This document shows, one piece after another, positions 17,119-25,552 of a DNA stretch of 64,000 nt. Every line of letters starts with the position of its first letter. Position 1 is the stretch's first letter. The stretch is from Pseudoalteromonas sp. SMS1. GTDB lineage: Bacteria > Pseudomonadota > Gammaproteobacteria > Enterobacterales > Alteromonadaceae. The notes under the pieces are model-generated. The model worked only from the letters and a program-made list of their open reading frames with translations, was not told the DNA's origin and did not search any database. The stretch is from the NCBI RefSeq assembly GCF_021530565.1, contig NZ_JAKGBI010000019.1:62001-126000 (forward strand), written 5' to 3'. The position numbers and the translations under genes are program-made.

Positions 17119-17756
17119 TCGATACGATTTAACGTATTTTTTCTCAAATAGTGTTCAACTGTGTTCACGATTGTGTAAGTTTGTTGGTCGACTTCAATGT
17201 TGAGCTTATCGCCTTTTGATGCTCGACCTATATTAGTAATAGACAGTGTTTCCGGAATTAAATGAAGCCAAAACCCGTCTTCATCCATTTGTCCTACAGT
17301 CAAACTCGCCCCATTAACAGCAATGAACCCCTTGTAGAACACATATTTTGACCAGTCTTGTGACAGCAATAATTTAATTTTGACATTGTCGGCAGAACGA
17401 ACCACTTGATCAATCGTTGCCATGTCATGGATGTGTCCAGAAACAATATGACCGCCAAGTTCAGTGCCGAAAGTAACTGACCGTTCAAAATTTACCTTGT
17501 CACCGCATGTCAGTGTCCCCAAATTTGTTAGTTGAAGGGATTCATCAATGACGTCAAAGCTGACTTGACCCACCACATCTGAGCGACTCGTTTCAAATTG
17601 AACGACGGTCAAACAACAACCATTTACCGCGATACTTGCGCCAATCGTTAATTGCTGCAAGTATTCATTACCTACAGACAAAACCAAGCGCATTACGCCA
17701 TCATTTAAAATAGCACTAACCACAGATGCTTGAGTTTGAACAATTCCAGTAAACAT
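17115..17756 (-). CDS. ribE: Riboflavin synthase alpha subunit
   Basis: Catalyses dismutation of two 6,7-dimethyl-8-ribityllumazine molecules to riboflavin. The 213 residues hold two lumazine-binding domains (about 1-95 and 96-195). The family start MFTGIVQ is present, and the second domain shows GHIVSGHIHDMATI. The gene is also called ribC in Escherichia coli. It is alone here, away from the main rib operon, as is usual in gammaproteobacteria. Upstream of it and divergent is a MATE transporter. Confidence 0.95.
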   Translation of the reverse strand: MFTGIVQTQASVVSAILNDGVMRLVLSVGNEYLQQLTIGASIAVNGCCLTVVQFETSRSDVVGQVSFDVIDESLQLTNLGTLTCGDKVNFERSVTFGTELGGHIVSGHIHDMATIDQVVRSADNVKIKLLLSQDWSKYVFYKGFIAVNGASLTVGQMDEDGFWLHLIPETLSITNIGRASKGDKLNIEVDQQTYTIVNTVEHYLRKNTLNRID

Positions 17757-17894
17757 GTTTTTTCCGAGAGTAAAATTATGTCTCTAGTTTACCCTAACCA
17801 CCCTTTGCCTGAAACAATATGAAACAAGTTATTTCATAGATAAAAAGCAAAAACTTCAATAGAATACATTTTTCAAGAATTACTGAGTTTTTTT

Positions 17895-19253
17895 ATGAAG
17901 TTCGAACTTTGGGAAGCCAAAAGGCTTGTGCGTCTGGCAACGCCAGTTTTCCTTGCGCAAGTAACATTGGTACTGATGTCCGTTGTCGATACGATGATGG
18001 CAGGACAAGTAAGCCCAAGTGACTTAGCCGCTTTATCAATCGCCACAGGTGTGATGAATCCGCTCATGTTTTCGTTACAGTCTATTCTATTAGCCATAAC
18101 CAGCCTTGTCGCACATAGTCATGGCGCCAAAGACAAAAACAGTATCAAGCGCTTTTTTCAACAAGGCTTATATTTAGCGGTTGCACTGTCCAGTTTAGGG
18201 TTTGTGGCAAGCTATTTTACGCCTAGTTTGTTTGCCAGTATCGGGACCGAGCCTCATATTGCGCAACTCGCGCAAGATTATATTGATTACGTAAAGTATG
18301 GACTCGTGGCGTTTTTGGTCTTCTCGGTATACAGAAATGTGACAGAAGGCATGGGAAATACCAAGGTTGCTTTTTACATTGGTATTTTAGGCCTATGTAT
18401 TAACGTGATTGCAAATTATATATTTATCTACGGTAAATTGGGTATGCCTGCACTTGGTGGCGCAGGATGTGGTGTCGCTACCAGTATTGTGATTTGGACC
18501 ATGGCTATCACCCAAATTTGTTATAGCCTTAAAAGCAAAACGATCAACGGAAAGTGGTTAATAAGTAAATTTATGAGGCCACACAAAGAGACGTTACTAC
18601 AGATTTTTAAGTTAGGGCTGCCTATCTCCTTTGCAACCTTTTTCGAAGTGACTCTGTTTGCCTGTATTCCTCTGTTTATCGCAGACTTAGGTGCTGTAGC
18701 AGTGTCTGGACACCAAGTTGCCGCCAGTGTCACGATGATTCTGTTCATGCTACCTCTCAGCTTATCTATGGCGATAGGGATCAGAATTGGTAACATTAGC
18801 GGCCAGAATGATGTACAAAAATTAGTTAACAGCACGTTCACGAGCTTCATGTTGGCCATTGTGATTGCCGCCTTTGTTGCACTGGCCACCTACATTGTGC
18901 GTGATGACATAAGCTGGTTATATACTCAAGAGAAAGAAGTTGCCCTACTCGCGTCAAGCATTATTGTTCTGGCCTGTGTTTATCAATTGCCTGACGCACT
19001 TCAAGTCGCAGCTAACGGCGTATTAAGAGGTTTAAGGTACACAAAGCCCATTACCGGTGTGACATTTTTCTCTTACTGGATAATCGGCTTCACGTTGGGA
19101 TACGTATTAGCTAAGACAGATCTCATTGTGCCAGCAATGGGCCCCACCGGTTTTTGGGTGGGTATTATTGTGGGTTTGTCTGTTGCCGCTGTTTTACTTA
19201 TTTACTTCGTCAGGAGGAAGCTCATTGAAATGCAAACTGCTCGTAGCGCTTAG
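17895..19253 (+). CDS. MATE-family multidrug/Na+ antiporter (NorM-like)
   Basis: A 452-residue inner-membrane protein with 12 predicted helices in two six-helix halves. The N-terminal signature is P-V-F-L-A-Q (residues 17-22) with VVDTMMAGQVSPSDLAALSIA following, typical of the NorM branch, which exports cationic drugs against Na+ or H+. It is divergent from riboflavin synthase, an arrangement common in Vibrio and relatives. Its 3' end overlaps the following DUF3080 gene by 29 bases in a different frame, and the ribosome site of that gene lies inside this one. Confidence 0.9.
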   Translation: MKFELWEAKRLVRLATPVFLAQVTLVLMSVVDTMMAGQVSPSDLAALSIATGVMNPLMFSLQSILLAITSLVAHSHGAKDKNSIKRFFQQGLYLAVALSSLGFVASYFTPSLFASIGTEPHIAQLAQDYIDYVKYGLVAFLVFSVYRNVTEGMGNTKVAFYIGILGLCINVIANYIFIYGKLGMPALGGAGCGVATSIVIWTMAITQICYSLKSKTINGKWLISKFMRPHKETLLQIFKLGLPISFATFFEVTLFACIPLFIADLGAVAVSGHQVAASVTMILFMLPLSLSMAIGIRIGNISGQNDVQKLVNSTFTSFMLAIVIAAFVALATYIVRDDISWLYTQEKEVALLASSIIVLACVYQLPDALQVAANGVLRGLRYTKPITGVTFFSYWIIGFTLGYVLAKTDLIVPAMGPTGFWVGIIVGLSVAAVLLIYFVRRKLIEMQTARSA

Positions 19254-20208
19254 CATTTTATTACTTGGGTGCTCGCCAGCACCCAGTGACGTAAATCAAG
19301 AGTACAACGAACGACTCGCCAACGTCTTGAATGCTAGCCCCCCCAGTACTGCTAAGCCGACGGCAAGTAAATTGGCCGTGTCTACCTTACCCGTATCAAA
19401 ATTCTCAATTTCCGTCATCGATTTAGCAAAGTTAGGACACTGTCGTGTCGCTACCCATATCGCCAGCCATAATAATCAACTTGGAAAGCTCGCAAAGCCA
19501 AGCGAAATATTTAAATATAATGTCAACTTTATTCGATATGCCCAAGCATGTATCGAGCATAGAGACACCGAAAACGAGGTACGGCTAACTCTAATAAAGG
19601 CGAGCGCCCAAAAGCAAAAAGATCTGCCTGCAATACTCGCACACGTATTTACCAACGAAAAAGAACTCTCGCAGTTTTTCTCTTTAACATTCGAGGAGGT
19701 GACTTATGAAGTAAGTGATGGAGAAATTAGTGCGCAAGAGGCGCTTTCTACACTTGCTAAACTCACCAATAACCTTGGCAAACCAACACACATTCAAGAA
19801 AATAACCTTACTGCTGCACTCGAAAAGCTCAACAACAACCGTTACATTCAGTCTTTACTGAGTAGTACCAAAAAACAAATAGCATGGAATTTAAACGGCA
19901 CGCGTTGGTTAAACGAATTCTCATTAACGCGCACCATTTGCCCAGATGGGAAAAACAAAAAGAAAGCCAAGGTGCTTAACAACGTGTTTCAAAAGTACTA
20001 CATACAAAACATACAAGCTTACCAATCAAAGTTAGCGCTACGTCTGCACACGATAGAGCCCTACTTCGAGTCATTTTCTCATAAGTTTGGTGCTCATATT
20101 TATCCAAATCCAATCACCCCTCTGCTTAATGAGCTGAAGCTATCTGCAAAACAGCATGTATTTTGGTGGCAAACCTTTTATAAAGTGTGCAAAGTAACGC
20201 CATTGTGA
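19225..20208 (+). CDS. DUF3080-type lipoprotein
   Basis: A 327-residue lipoprotein. The start is a TTG at 19225, preceded by an ideal AGGAGG (19212-19217) inside the MATE coding region. The product then opens with KCKLLVALSILLLGC, so the lipidated Cys falls at 15 (LLGC lipobox). The frame is open upstream to 19126, but that would run through the MATE gene and bury the signal. The mature protein is helical, with repeats of YNERLANVLN type near the N-terminus, matching what I recall of DUF3080. The function is unknown. It is translationally coupled to the transporter. Confidence 0.8.
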   Translation: MKCKLLVALSILLLGCSPAPSDVNQEYNERLANVLNASPPSTAKPTASKLAVSTLPVSKFSISVIDLAKLGHCRVATHIASHNNQLGKLAKPSEIFKYNVNFIRYAQACIEHRDTENEVRLTLIKASAQKQKDLPAILAHVFTNEKELSQFFSLTFEEVTYEVSDGEISAQEALSTLAKLTNNLGKPTHIQENNLTAALEKLNNNRYIQSLLSSTKKQIAWNLNGTRWLNEFSLTRTICPDGKNKKKAKVLNNVFQKYYIQNIQAYQSKLALRLHTIEPYFESFSHKFGAHIYPNPITPLLNELKLSAKQHVFWWQTFYKVCKVTPL

Positions 20209-20248
20209 TCAAAAAAAACTCAGACAAACAAAAATTTAGCAAAGATAC

Positions 20249-20277
20249 TTGATCATAAGTTCAGAGCACTATATATT
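20249..20277 (+). promoter_or_regulatory. Promoter of the tRNA-Val operon
   Basis: TTGATC (20249-20254), a 17-base spacer and TATATT (20272-20277), followed by a GC-rich stretch (GCCGCCG) of the kind found in stringently controlled stable-RNA promoters. It lies about 34 bases before the first tRNA. Confidence 0.65.
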
Positions 20278-20310
20278 AGCCGCCGTTGCACAGAAACACT
20301 GTGTGCTAGT

Positions 20311-20387
20311 ACGACCGTAGCTCAGTTGGTTAGAGCACCACCTTGACATGGTGGGGGTCGGTGGTTCGAATCCACTCGGTCGTACCA
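20311..20387 (+). tRNA. tRNA-Val (GAC), copy 1
   Basis: 77 bases with CCA encoded. The acceptor stem is ACGACCG/CGGTCGT, the anticodon stem CCACC/GGTGG, the anticodon loop TTGACAT gives GAC, and the T arm contains GGTTCGAATCC. First of four tandem copies, about 25-30 bases apart. Confidence 0.97.
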
Positions 20388-20416
20388 ACTTAACAAAATC
20401 AGGTTACAGATATAAT

Positions 20417-20493
20417 ACGACCGTAGCTCAGTTGGTTAGAGCACTACCTTGACATGGTAGGGGTCGGTGGTTCGAATCCACTCGGTCGTACCA
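20417..20493 (+). tRNA. tRNA-Val (GAC), copy 2
   Basis: 77 bases. As copy 1, but the second pair of the anticodon stem is T-A instead of C-G (CTACC/GGTAG), a compensated change. Confidence 0.97.
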
Positions 20494-20523
20494 ACTTGAT
20501 GTTGTTAAATCAAAAGTGATAAT

Positions 20524-20600
20524 ACGACCGTAGCTCAGTTGGTTAGAGCACCACCTTGACATGGTGGGGGTCGGTGGTTCGAATCCACTCGGTCGTACCA
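20524..20600 (+). tRNA. tRNA-Val (GAC), copy 3
   Basis: 77 bases, identical to copy 1, including the CCACC/GGTGG anticodon stem. Confidence 0.97.
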
Positions 20601-20619
20601 AAACGCTTCAATAAATTGT

Positions 20620-20696
20620 ACAACCGTAGCTCAGTTGGTTAGAGCACTACCTTGACATGGTAGGGGTCGGTGGTTCGAATCCACTCGGTTGTACCA
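20620..20696 (+). tRNA. tRNA-Val (GAC), copy 4
   Basis: 77 bases. It carries the CTACC/GGTAG anticodon stem of copy 2 and in addition a compensated acceptor change (ACAACCG/CGGTTGT). A T-run at 20711-20717 after it could end the transcript. Confidence 0.97.
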
Positions 20697-20787
20697 ATTC
20701 TTCTGCTTCTATTTTTTTACCAAAAAATCCTAAATAGCCTTTAAAGTCTCAGAGCTGTCAAAAGCGTCTGACAGCCCAGAGTATATT

Positions 20788-22773
20788 TTAATTACTTGGT
20801 CTAATGTAAGGCGTGCCTGATTCTATGCAAACCACAGACATCTTCCCGGATTTAAGAAACACAGTAGACCCATTCACGTGCGCACTATTGTGACCATATT
20901 GGGTATCTGGGTCTGCGGCATTTGGGCTCGAAGTCCAATAAAACGCCTTATGCCAACCACATGTTTCTGCGGAGGAGTCATTGACTTGCGATACTTCCTC
21001 AAATTCAGCTGAGCTTGGTAAGCGCAATCCTTGCATCGAACAGTATACTTGAGCTTCACTGAAATTCATTTCATCGTTAGCAACCGCAGAAAACTTGGGG
21101 CAGTCATGCCCAACTTCAGTTTCCCCCTCTACAAAAGCCATTCTATGAAGCCCACTTTTCGTGTTAAATATATCTTTTCTATCTGGCCCATTTTCAATCT
21201 TCAAGCTTGACTCTACCGTTATCTTGTCAATGATGTCTGTGTCTCCACTTGGGATCTCAAACACAAGCCTTAAGTCTTCGATCAAGTCTTTGTGATTGCG
21301 CTCAAACGTTTTATAGTAATCGTCGCTCCCCTTTATTGCTACATGAATCGACGCGATGATCTCTGCTAGCTCTTGTGAACGCCTATATACGTTAATTTCA
21401 TCAATTTTTGCTATGTCGTCAGGCGTTGTCAACGCAACCTCAAGCTGATATGTGCTCTTTGATGTCGCTTCTAGGCTCATACCATCAGCAACCAATGTAC
21501 TGTTATTTTGCTTAAATGTAGTTGCGAATTGCCATCCAAGCTGTCTGAATGAAAAAATTACATCATGACTCTTATTACCCCCTTTTAAACTATGACTGAA
21601 GGGACCGTTCATAGTGTAAGCTTCACCCGAGTATATAGACACTTCAGCTGAAGCGAATGCATTGTCAACGTCTAGATACAGCCATTCAATGAGATAATTA
21701 GACACGTCATCTGAGTTTGTACAAATTGCATACTCAATGGTACCCGGGTTAGACTGAATAACTTCTTCAAACTGAAGAAAAAGCGGCTGAAGTAACACAT
21801 CCTTTATAAATCCTTTAACGAGAAATTTAACTGTTTCTCCCGGCCCTTCGGTGACAAATTTGTGCGTAGTTATAAACACATTAATCGATTCGCTCAACTC
21901 CGCTTTCATCTCAGAGTTCAGTATCCGAAATACATCACTTAGTACGACAATAGGAAGTGATGGATACTCATCTTTACATCTGCTAAGTACCCCACTAACC
22001 AGTTCGTCACGCACTTTATCAACGACGGACTCTTTGTTGCCGATATGAGTCATATCTAAAACTTCTGAAGAATAGTAACGATTGTCATTGTCATGGATTA
22101 AGTCAAACCTGAAGGTCAGCGGACCAATATATTGCTTGGCAAAGTCAGAGCTACTTCCTGGAAGCAGCGTAAGCTCACCGAAGACGTCAGCGACTAAATA
22201 AGGTTCCACACCATTGCTTCCGATATAATCAGATATGAAAGTATTCATTGAAAACCTTTTATCAAGATCAACTGTTCGCGCACGACTCATACCCAGACGT
22301 GATTTATGCATATCATTCAATATGTAAGGTTCATACTTTTCAAATAACGCGTCAAAGCCTTCTATAGGCGCATGATCTAATCTCCAATTTACCCCTTCCG
22401 CTGGGATTTCTAGAGCCATAAAATCACGGTGAAACCTTAACTTTACGCCGTTACTGGAAAGCACAAGGTGATCTTTTCTTGCGACTATATCCATTGCCAT
22501 GTCGCTGTCTAAGCTTTTTACTGTCACTTTATTTGGGTCTTGATAAAGCGTTACAGCGTAGTCGTCTATTTCGACAATTCCTAAAATAAATTGCGCCATA
22601 TCAGGTACTAGTGTTACTTTACCTTGTCTGCTATTGAGTCTGTCAACTGGTGGCGATACAGTTGTATCACTCCCGCTTTTTTTGTCCGTTCTTTCTTTAT
22701 TATTCCCTGCTCCACCACAACCAAAAACAAAAAAACTCAAAATAGTGATAAAAAGTATCTTTTGAATCGCCAC
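20788..22773 (-). CDS. Large lipoprotein with C-terminal DUF1566/Lcl-like domain
   Basis: A 661-residue lipoprotein. The GTG start at 22773 has AAAGGAAAA upstream, the signal ends in FVFGCG (Cys 19), and a Ser/Asp-rich linker follows. Residues 45-540 match nothing I recognise. The last 100 residues look like the DUF1566 (Lcl C-terminal) domain: GHDCPKFSA, EAQVYCSMQGLRLPSSAEFEEV, CGWHKAFYWTSSP and VCIESG, with paired cysteines. Such domains occur in surface proteins of Bacteroidetes and marine gammaproteobacteria. The lipoprotein is probably on the outer membrane; function unknown. It is monocistronic, converging on the tRNA-Val cluster. Confidence 0.75.
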   Translation of the reverse strand: MAIQKILFITILSFFVFGCGGAGNNKERTDKKSGSDTTVSPPVDRLNSRQGKVTLVPDMAQFILGIVEIDDYAVTLYQDPNKVTVKSLDSDMAMDIVARKDHLVLSSNGVKLRFHRDFMALEIPAEGVNWRLDHAPIEGFDALFEKYEPYILNDMHKSRLGMSRARTVDLDKRFSMNTFISDYIGSNGVEPYLVADVFGELTLLPGSSSDFAKQYIGPLTFRFDLIHDNDNRYYSSEVLDMTHIGNKESVVDKVRDELVSGVLSRCKDEYPSLPIVVLSDVFRILNSEMKAELSESINVFITTHKFVTEGPGETVKFLVKGFIKDVLLQPLFLQFEEVIQSNPGTIEYAICTNSDDVSNYLIEWLYLDVDNAFASAEVSIYSGEAYTMNGPFSHSLKGGNKSHDVIFSFRQLGWQFATTFKQNNSTLVADGMSLEATSKSTYQLEVALTTPDDIAKIDEINVYRRSQELAEIIASIHVAIKGSDDYYKTFERNHKDLIEDLRLVFEIPSGDTDIIDKITVESSLKIENGPDRKDIFNTKSGLHRMAFVEGETEVGHDCPKFSAVANDEMNFSEAQVYCSMQGLRLPSSAEFEEVSQVNDSSAETCGWHKAFYWTSSPNAADPDTQYGHNSAHVNGSTVFLKSGKMSVVCIESGTPYIRPSN

Positions 22774-23054
22774 TTATATTTTCCTTTATTTAGTCCATAA
22801 TTATGTTCTGCCAATTCTATCATATGGGTACAGCCTGTATATTGATTAAAGAGTCACCTGAGGTTTAGCTAATATAAAGTCTTGATGTAACCTTTGAGGT
22901 GTTTTGAAATAGGCTAAATATCAATTGAAAATTGCGCCAAATCAGGTGTTGATAGTTAATGTATAATTTAGGGCCGTAACCATGTGTAATACACTTTTGC
23001 ATTAATCACGTTAACATTGGAATGAAAGTGAACACACTTAGGAGAGTGAATATC

Positions 23055-23369
23055 ATGACCGCACCTACTCAACATATTGAAAGCAATGACAGTATAATTA
23101 CGAACTTTATTGCAACAGTTGACCGAAACAAACTCGCCCACTTCGTTACCATGACAAAAGACAACGGCGCTCTGTCTCGTGACGATGCCCAAAATAATAT
23201 GAGGGATATGAACACCCTATTGTCAACGGCTGCCGGAACTGCACTGGCTAAGTTTCTAGAATCAGGTGATACGAAATACTTAGAGGCACTCACCAATTTA
23301 AACGAGCATGCTCAGCGTTCACTGAAGCATTTTATTAGCCTATATCACTCTGTTAATGAGGCAGAATAA
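23055..23369 (+). CDS. Small cytoplasmic protein of unknown function
   Basis: A 104-residue, mostly helical protein without signal peptide or membrane segment, opening MTAPTQHIESNDSIITNFIA. The frame is open from an ATG at 23022, but the ATG at 23055 has AGGAG ten bases upstream and is preferred. I do not recognise the family. It is flanked by intergenic stretches of about 160-280 bases, so it is probably transcribed alone. Confidence 0.6.
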   Translation: MTAPTQHIESNDSIITNFIATVDRNKLAHFVTMTKDNGALSRDDAQNNMRDMNTLLSTAAGTALAKFLESGDTKYLEALTNLNEHAQRSLKHFISLYHSVNEAE

Positions 23370-23530
23370 TTTGCTATGACTGTCATTGACTAAGAAGGTA
23401 CAAGACCACAAATTCATTTACCTTGTTAGTCAATATTCAAAATATCGTCTATATATACTCAATTTGATAGGGTTGAACATCCATTTTATTCCACGTATAT
23501 ATTAATACAATAAACCAGATACAAAACACC

Positions 23531-24094
23531 ATGCACCTTAACACCCTAAGTCATAATATATTTACAATAAATGCCTTTTTAACTGAACAAACATGCCACA
23601 AGTTCATATTGCAAGCCGAGCAATCTGGTTTTCAACTTGCAGACGTCGATTTGGGTGATCAACGCACTGTCATAAATTCTATCAGGAACAATGAACGGGT
23701 TGACTGGTTCTCAGAAAGTCTGGCTAAAGATTGGTGGCGGAAACTTGCACCGATGGGTCTCCCTGAACTTGAACAGAAACGGGCAATCAGCCTCTCTCCT
23801 CGATTTAGGTTTTATCGCTATAGCGAAGGCCAGAAATTTAACATGCACAAAGATGGCCGCCAACGCGTTGATGGACAATCAACCATGATGACCTTGCTCG
23901 TTTATTTGAACGATAATTATGACGGAGGCAGTACAAACTTTAGGCAAGATAACTTAGCAGTTTATCCGAAGACAGGCACGGCGCTTTTATTTGAACATCA
24001 GCTCTGGCACCAAGGAACCAGAGTCAAGGCGGGGTTTAAATACATTCTCCGCACGGATGTAATTTATCAAAATAAAGTCAACGCTGAAAGTTGA
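23531..24094 (+). CDS. 2-oxoglutarate/Fe(II)-dependent oxygenase (prolyl 4-hydroxylase-like)
   Basis: A 187-residue double-stranded beta-helix oxygenase of the P4Hc type. The iron triad is visible: H106-x-D108 in NMHKDGR and H160 in QLWHQG. The 2-oxoglutarate-binding basic residue is K170 or R174 in FKYILRTDV. Family proteins hydroxylate protein side chains or small metabolites; the target here is unknown. The ATG has no obvious ribosome site. It is convergent with bioD, 28 bases apart. Confidence 0.85.
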   Translation: MHLNTLSHNIFTINAFLTEQTCHKFILQAEQSGFQLADVDLGDQRTVINSIRNNERVDWFSESLAKDWWRKLAPMGLPELEQKRAISLSPRFRFYRYSEGQKFNMHKDGRQRVDGQSTMMTLLVYLNDNYDGGSTNFRQDNLAVYPKTGTALLFEHQLWHQGTRVKAGFKYILRTDVIYQNKVNAES

Positions 24095-24122
24095 CTCTAC
24101 TTCAAAAGGAAGGTCGAGACGA

Positions 24123-24800
24123 CTAAACCCCCAATAAGCTATTAAGTGCAGGGTGAACTTGCATCTTTGCCTTATCTTCAGAATAAGGTGTCACAGCCAA
24201 TAGTGGGCTATTTAACCGTTGTTTTAGGGTGTCTAAATTGGCATCAAATTCGGCCATATTGGGATCTATTTGATTCGCAATCCAACCAACACATTTAGCA
24301 CCTGTGGCTTCAATGGCCTGAAGGGTTAAAAATGCATGATTTAAACAACCCAGTTTCATCCCTACAACTAAAATAACTGGTAAGTTTTGCTCGGCAACCC
24401 AACTAGACAAAAACTCTGTATCATTGATGGGTAACGCCCATCCACCAGCACCTTCAACCAGCGTAAACTCGGCCCCCAGTGTAGAAACCTCAGCTAGTTT
24501 GTTTGTGAGATCTTGCTTTGCAATATGCACGTTCACTCGTTGTGCCGCAATATGTGGCGCAATTGGTGGCGCGAAACAAAATGGGTTTATTTGCTCATAG
24601 GTACCATGTACATTTGCAGCTTCCATCAATGTGAGTGCATCTTCATTCACAAGTTCTCCAAACGCTTCTTCAGCGCCCGCAGCAATCGGCTTGAACCCTA
24701 ATGCTTTTTTCTTTTTAGATACTAGATACTTGAGTAACAAACTGGTGACATAGGTTTTACCCACTTCGGTATCTGTGCCAGTTATAAAAAATTGACTCAT
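24123..24800 (-). CDS. bioD: Dethiobiotin synthetase
   Basis: ATP-dependent carboxylation of 7,8-diaminopelargonate to dethiobiotin. The 225-residue protein opens with the P-loop FITGTDTEVGKTYV and has the EGAGGWALPI segment of the active site. The start ATG overlaps the bioC stop by four bases (ATGA), so translation is coupled. Last gene of bioBFCD. Confidence 0.96.
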   Translation of the reverse strand: MSQFFITGTDTEVGKTYVTSLLLKYLVSKKKKALGFKPIAAGAEEAFGELVNEDALTLMEAANVHGTYEQINPFCFAPPIAPHIAAQRVNVHIAKQDLTNKLAEVSTLGAEFTLVEGAGGWALPINDTEFLSSWVAEQNLPVILVVGMKLGCLNHAFLTLQAIEATGAKCVGWIANQIDPNMAEFDANLDTLKQRLNSPLLAVTPYSEDKAKMQVHPALNSLLGV

Positions 24801-25552
24801 TGTTTTGTTAACTCCAAAAATGCGACTTCATAACTAACATGGGCGCAATCACCTGCAAGTGGATATGACGCCAACAAGGCTTGGTAGCTTTTCTTACCGA
24901 CCAACCCTCTTCGATTAGTGTTGCTATTGAGCTGGTTTGCACCAATATTTTTGACCGATTTCATCGCGTCTTTAGGCGAGTCAAATATATCGACTAAACA
25001 TCGCTTACTGATTGACCGAACACTAAAACCAGCCTCTCTTGCAGCTTGTAACAAACGATCAAACTCGATAAATCGATTCACATGGCAATGGTTATCAACG
25101 CCTTGCCAAGCTGTTGAGATTTCTCTCAACGACCCATCCACCACAATAGACAGATGTGCACTGCCGTCAGGTTTTAATACATCATATAGCTTATTTAGCA
25201 GTAAAGGTAAGTCACTACTCCATTGCATTGCAAAGTTACTGAAAATGCAGTCAAAAGAACTTGGTAAGAATGGCAGCATATCCATATCAGCACACACTTT
25301 ATGTGCGCTCTCAGGCCCTTGCCTTAACATGTTTTGGCTCAAATCAAGTGCAACCAAGACATCACTTTTTTGAGAAAGCGCGTTGTGATGCTGCATTGGG
25401 CCCGCGCCCATATCAAGCATATGTCCATAGCGTCTATTCATATTTGCCAACAAGATCTCAGCTGAACGCTTTTGTACATTTGCATGTTTTAAATATTGAG
25501 CCGATGCGCGTGAGAACTTATCTGCAACCTGTAACTTGAGTGCTGCACTCAT
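24797..25552 (-). CDS. bioC: Malonyl-ACP O-methyltransferase
   Basis: Methylates malonyl-ACP so that the fatty-acid pathway can build the pimeloyl chain. It is 251 residues from the ATG at 25552, which overlaps the bioF stop as ATGA. GGAGG lies 7 bases upstream, so the longer frame from 25570 is not the start. SAM-binding motif I is HMLDMGAGPMQ, and LVALDLSQNM carries the acidic residue of motif II. The N-terminal FSRASAQYLKHANVQ is characteristic of BioC. No bioH gene is in the operon. Confidence 0.93.
   Translation of the reverse strand: MSAALKLQVADKFSRASAQYLKHANVQKRSAEILLANMNRRYGHMLDMGAGPMQHHNALSQKSDVLVALDLSQNMLRQGPESAHKVCADMDMLPFLPSSFDCIFSNFAMQWSSDLPLLLNKLYDVLKPDGSAHLSIVVDGSLREISTAWQGVDNHCHVNRFIEFDRLLQAAREAGFSVRSISKRCLVDIFDSPKDAMKSVKNIGANQLNSNTNRRGLVGKKSYQALLASYPLAGDCAHVSYEVAFLELTKQ

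Noticed and set aside
19126..19224. N-terminal extension of the DUF3080 lipoprotein
   Set aside because: It lies inside the MATE gene, lacks a ribosome site and would hide the lipobox; the TTG at 19225 has a perfect AGGAGG.
20753..20776. GCTGTCA/TGACAGC dyad after the tRNA-Val cluster as a terminator
   Set aside because: No T-run follows on either strand within a useful distance.
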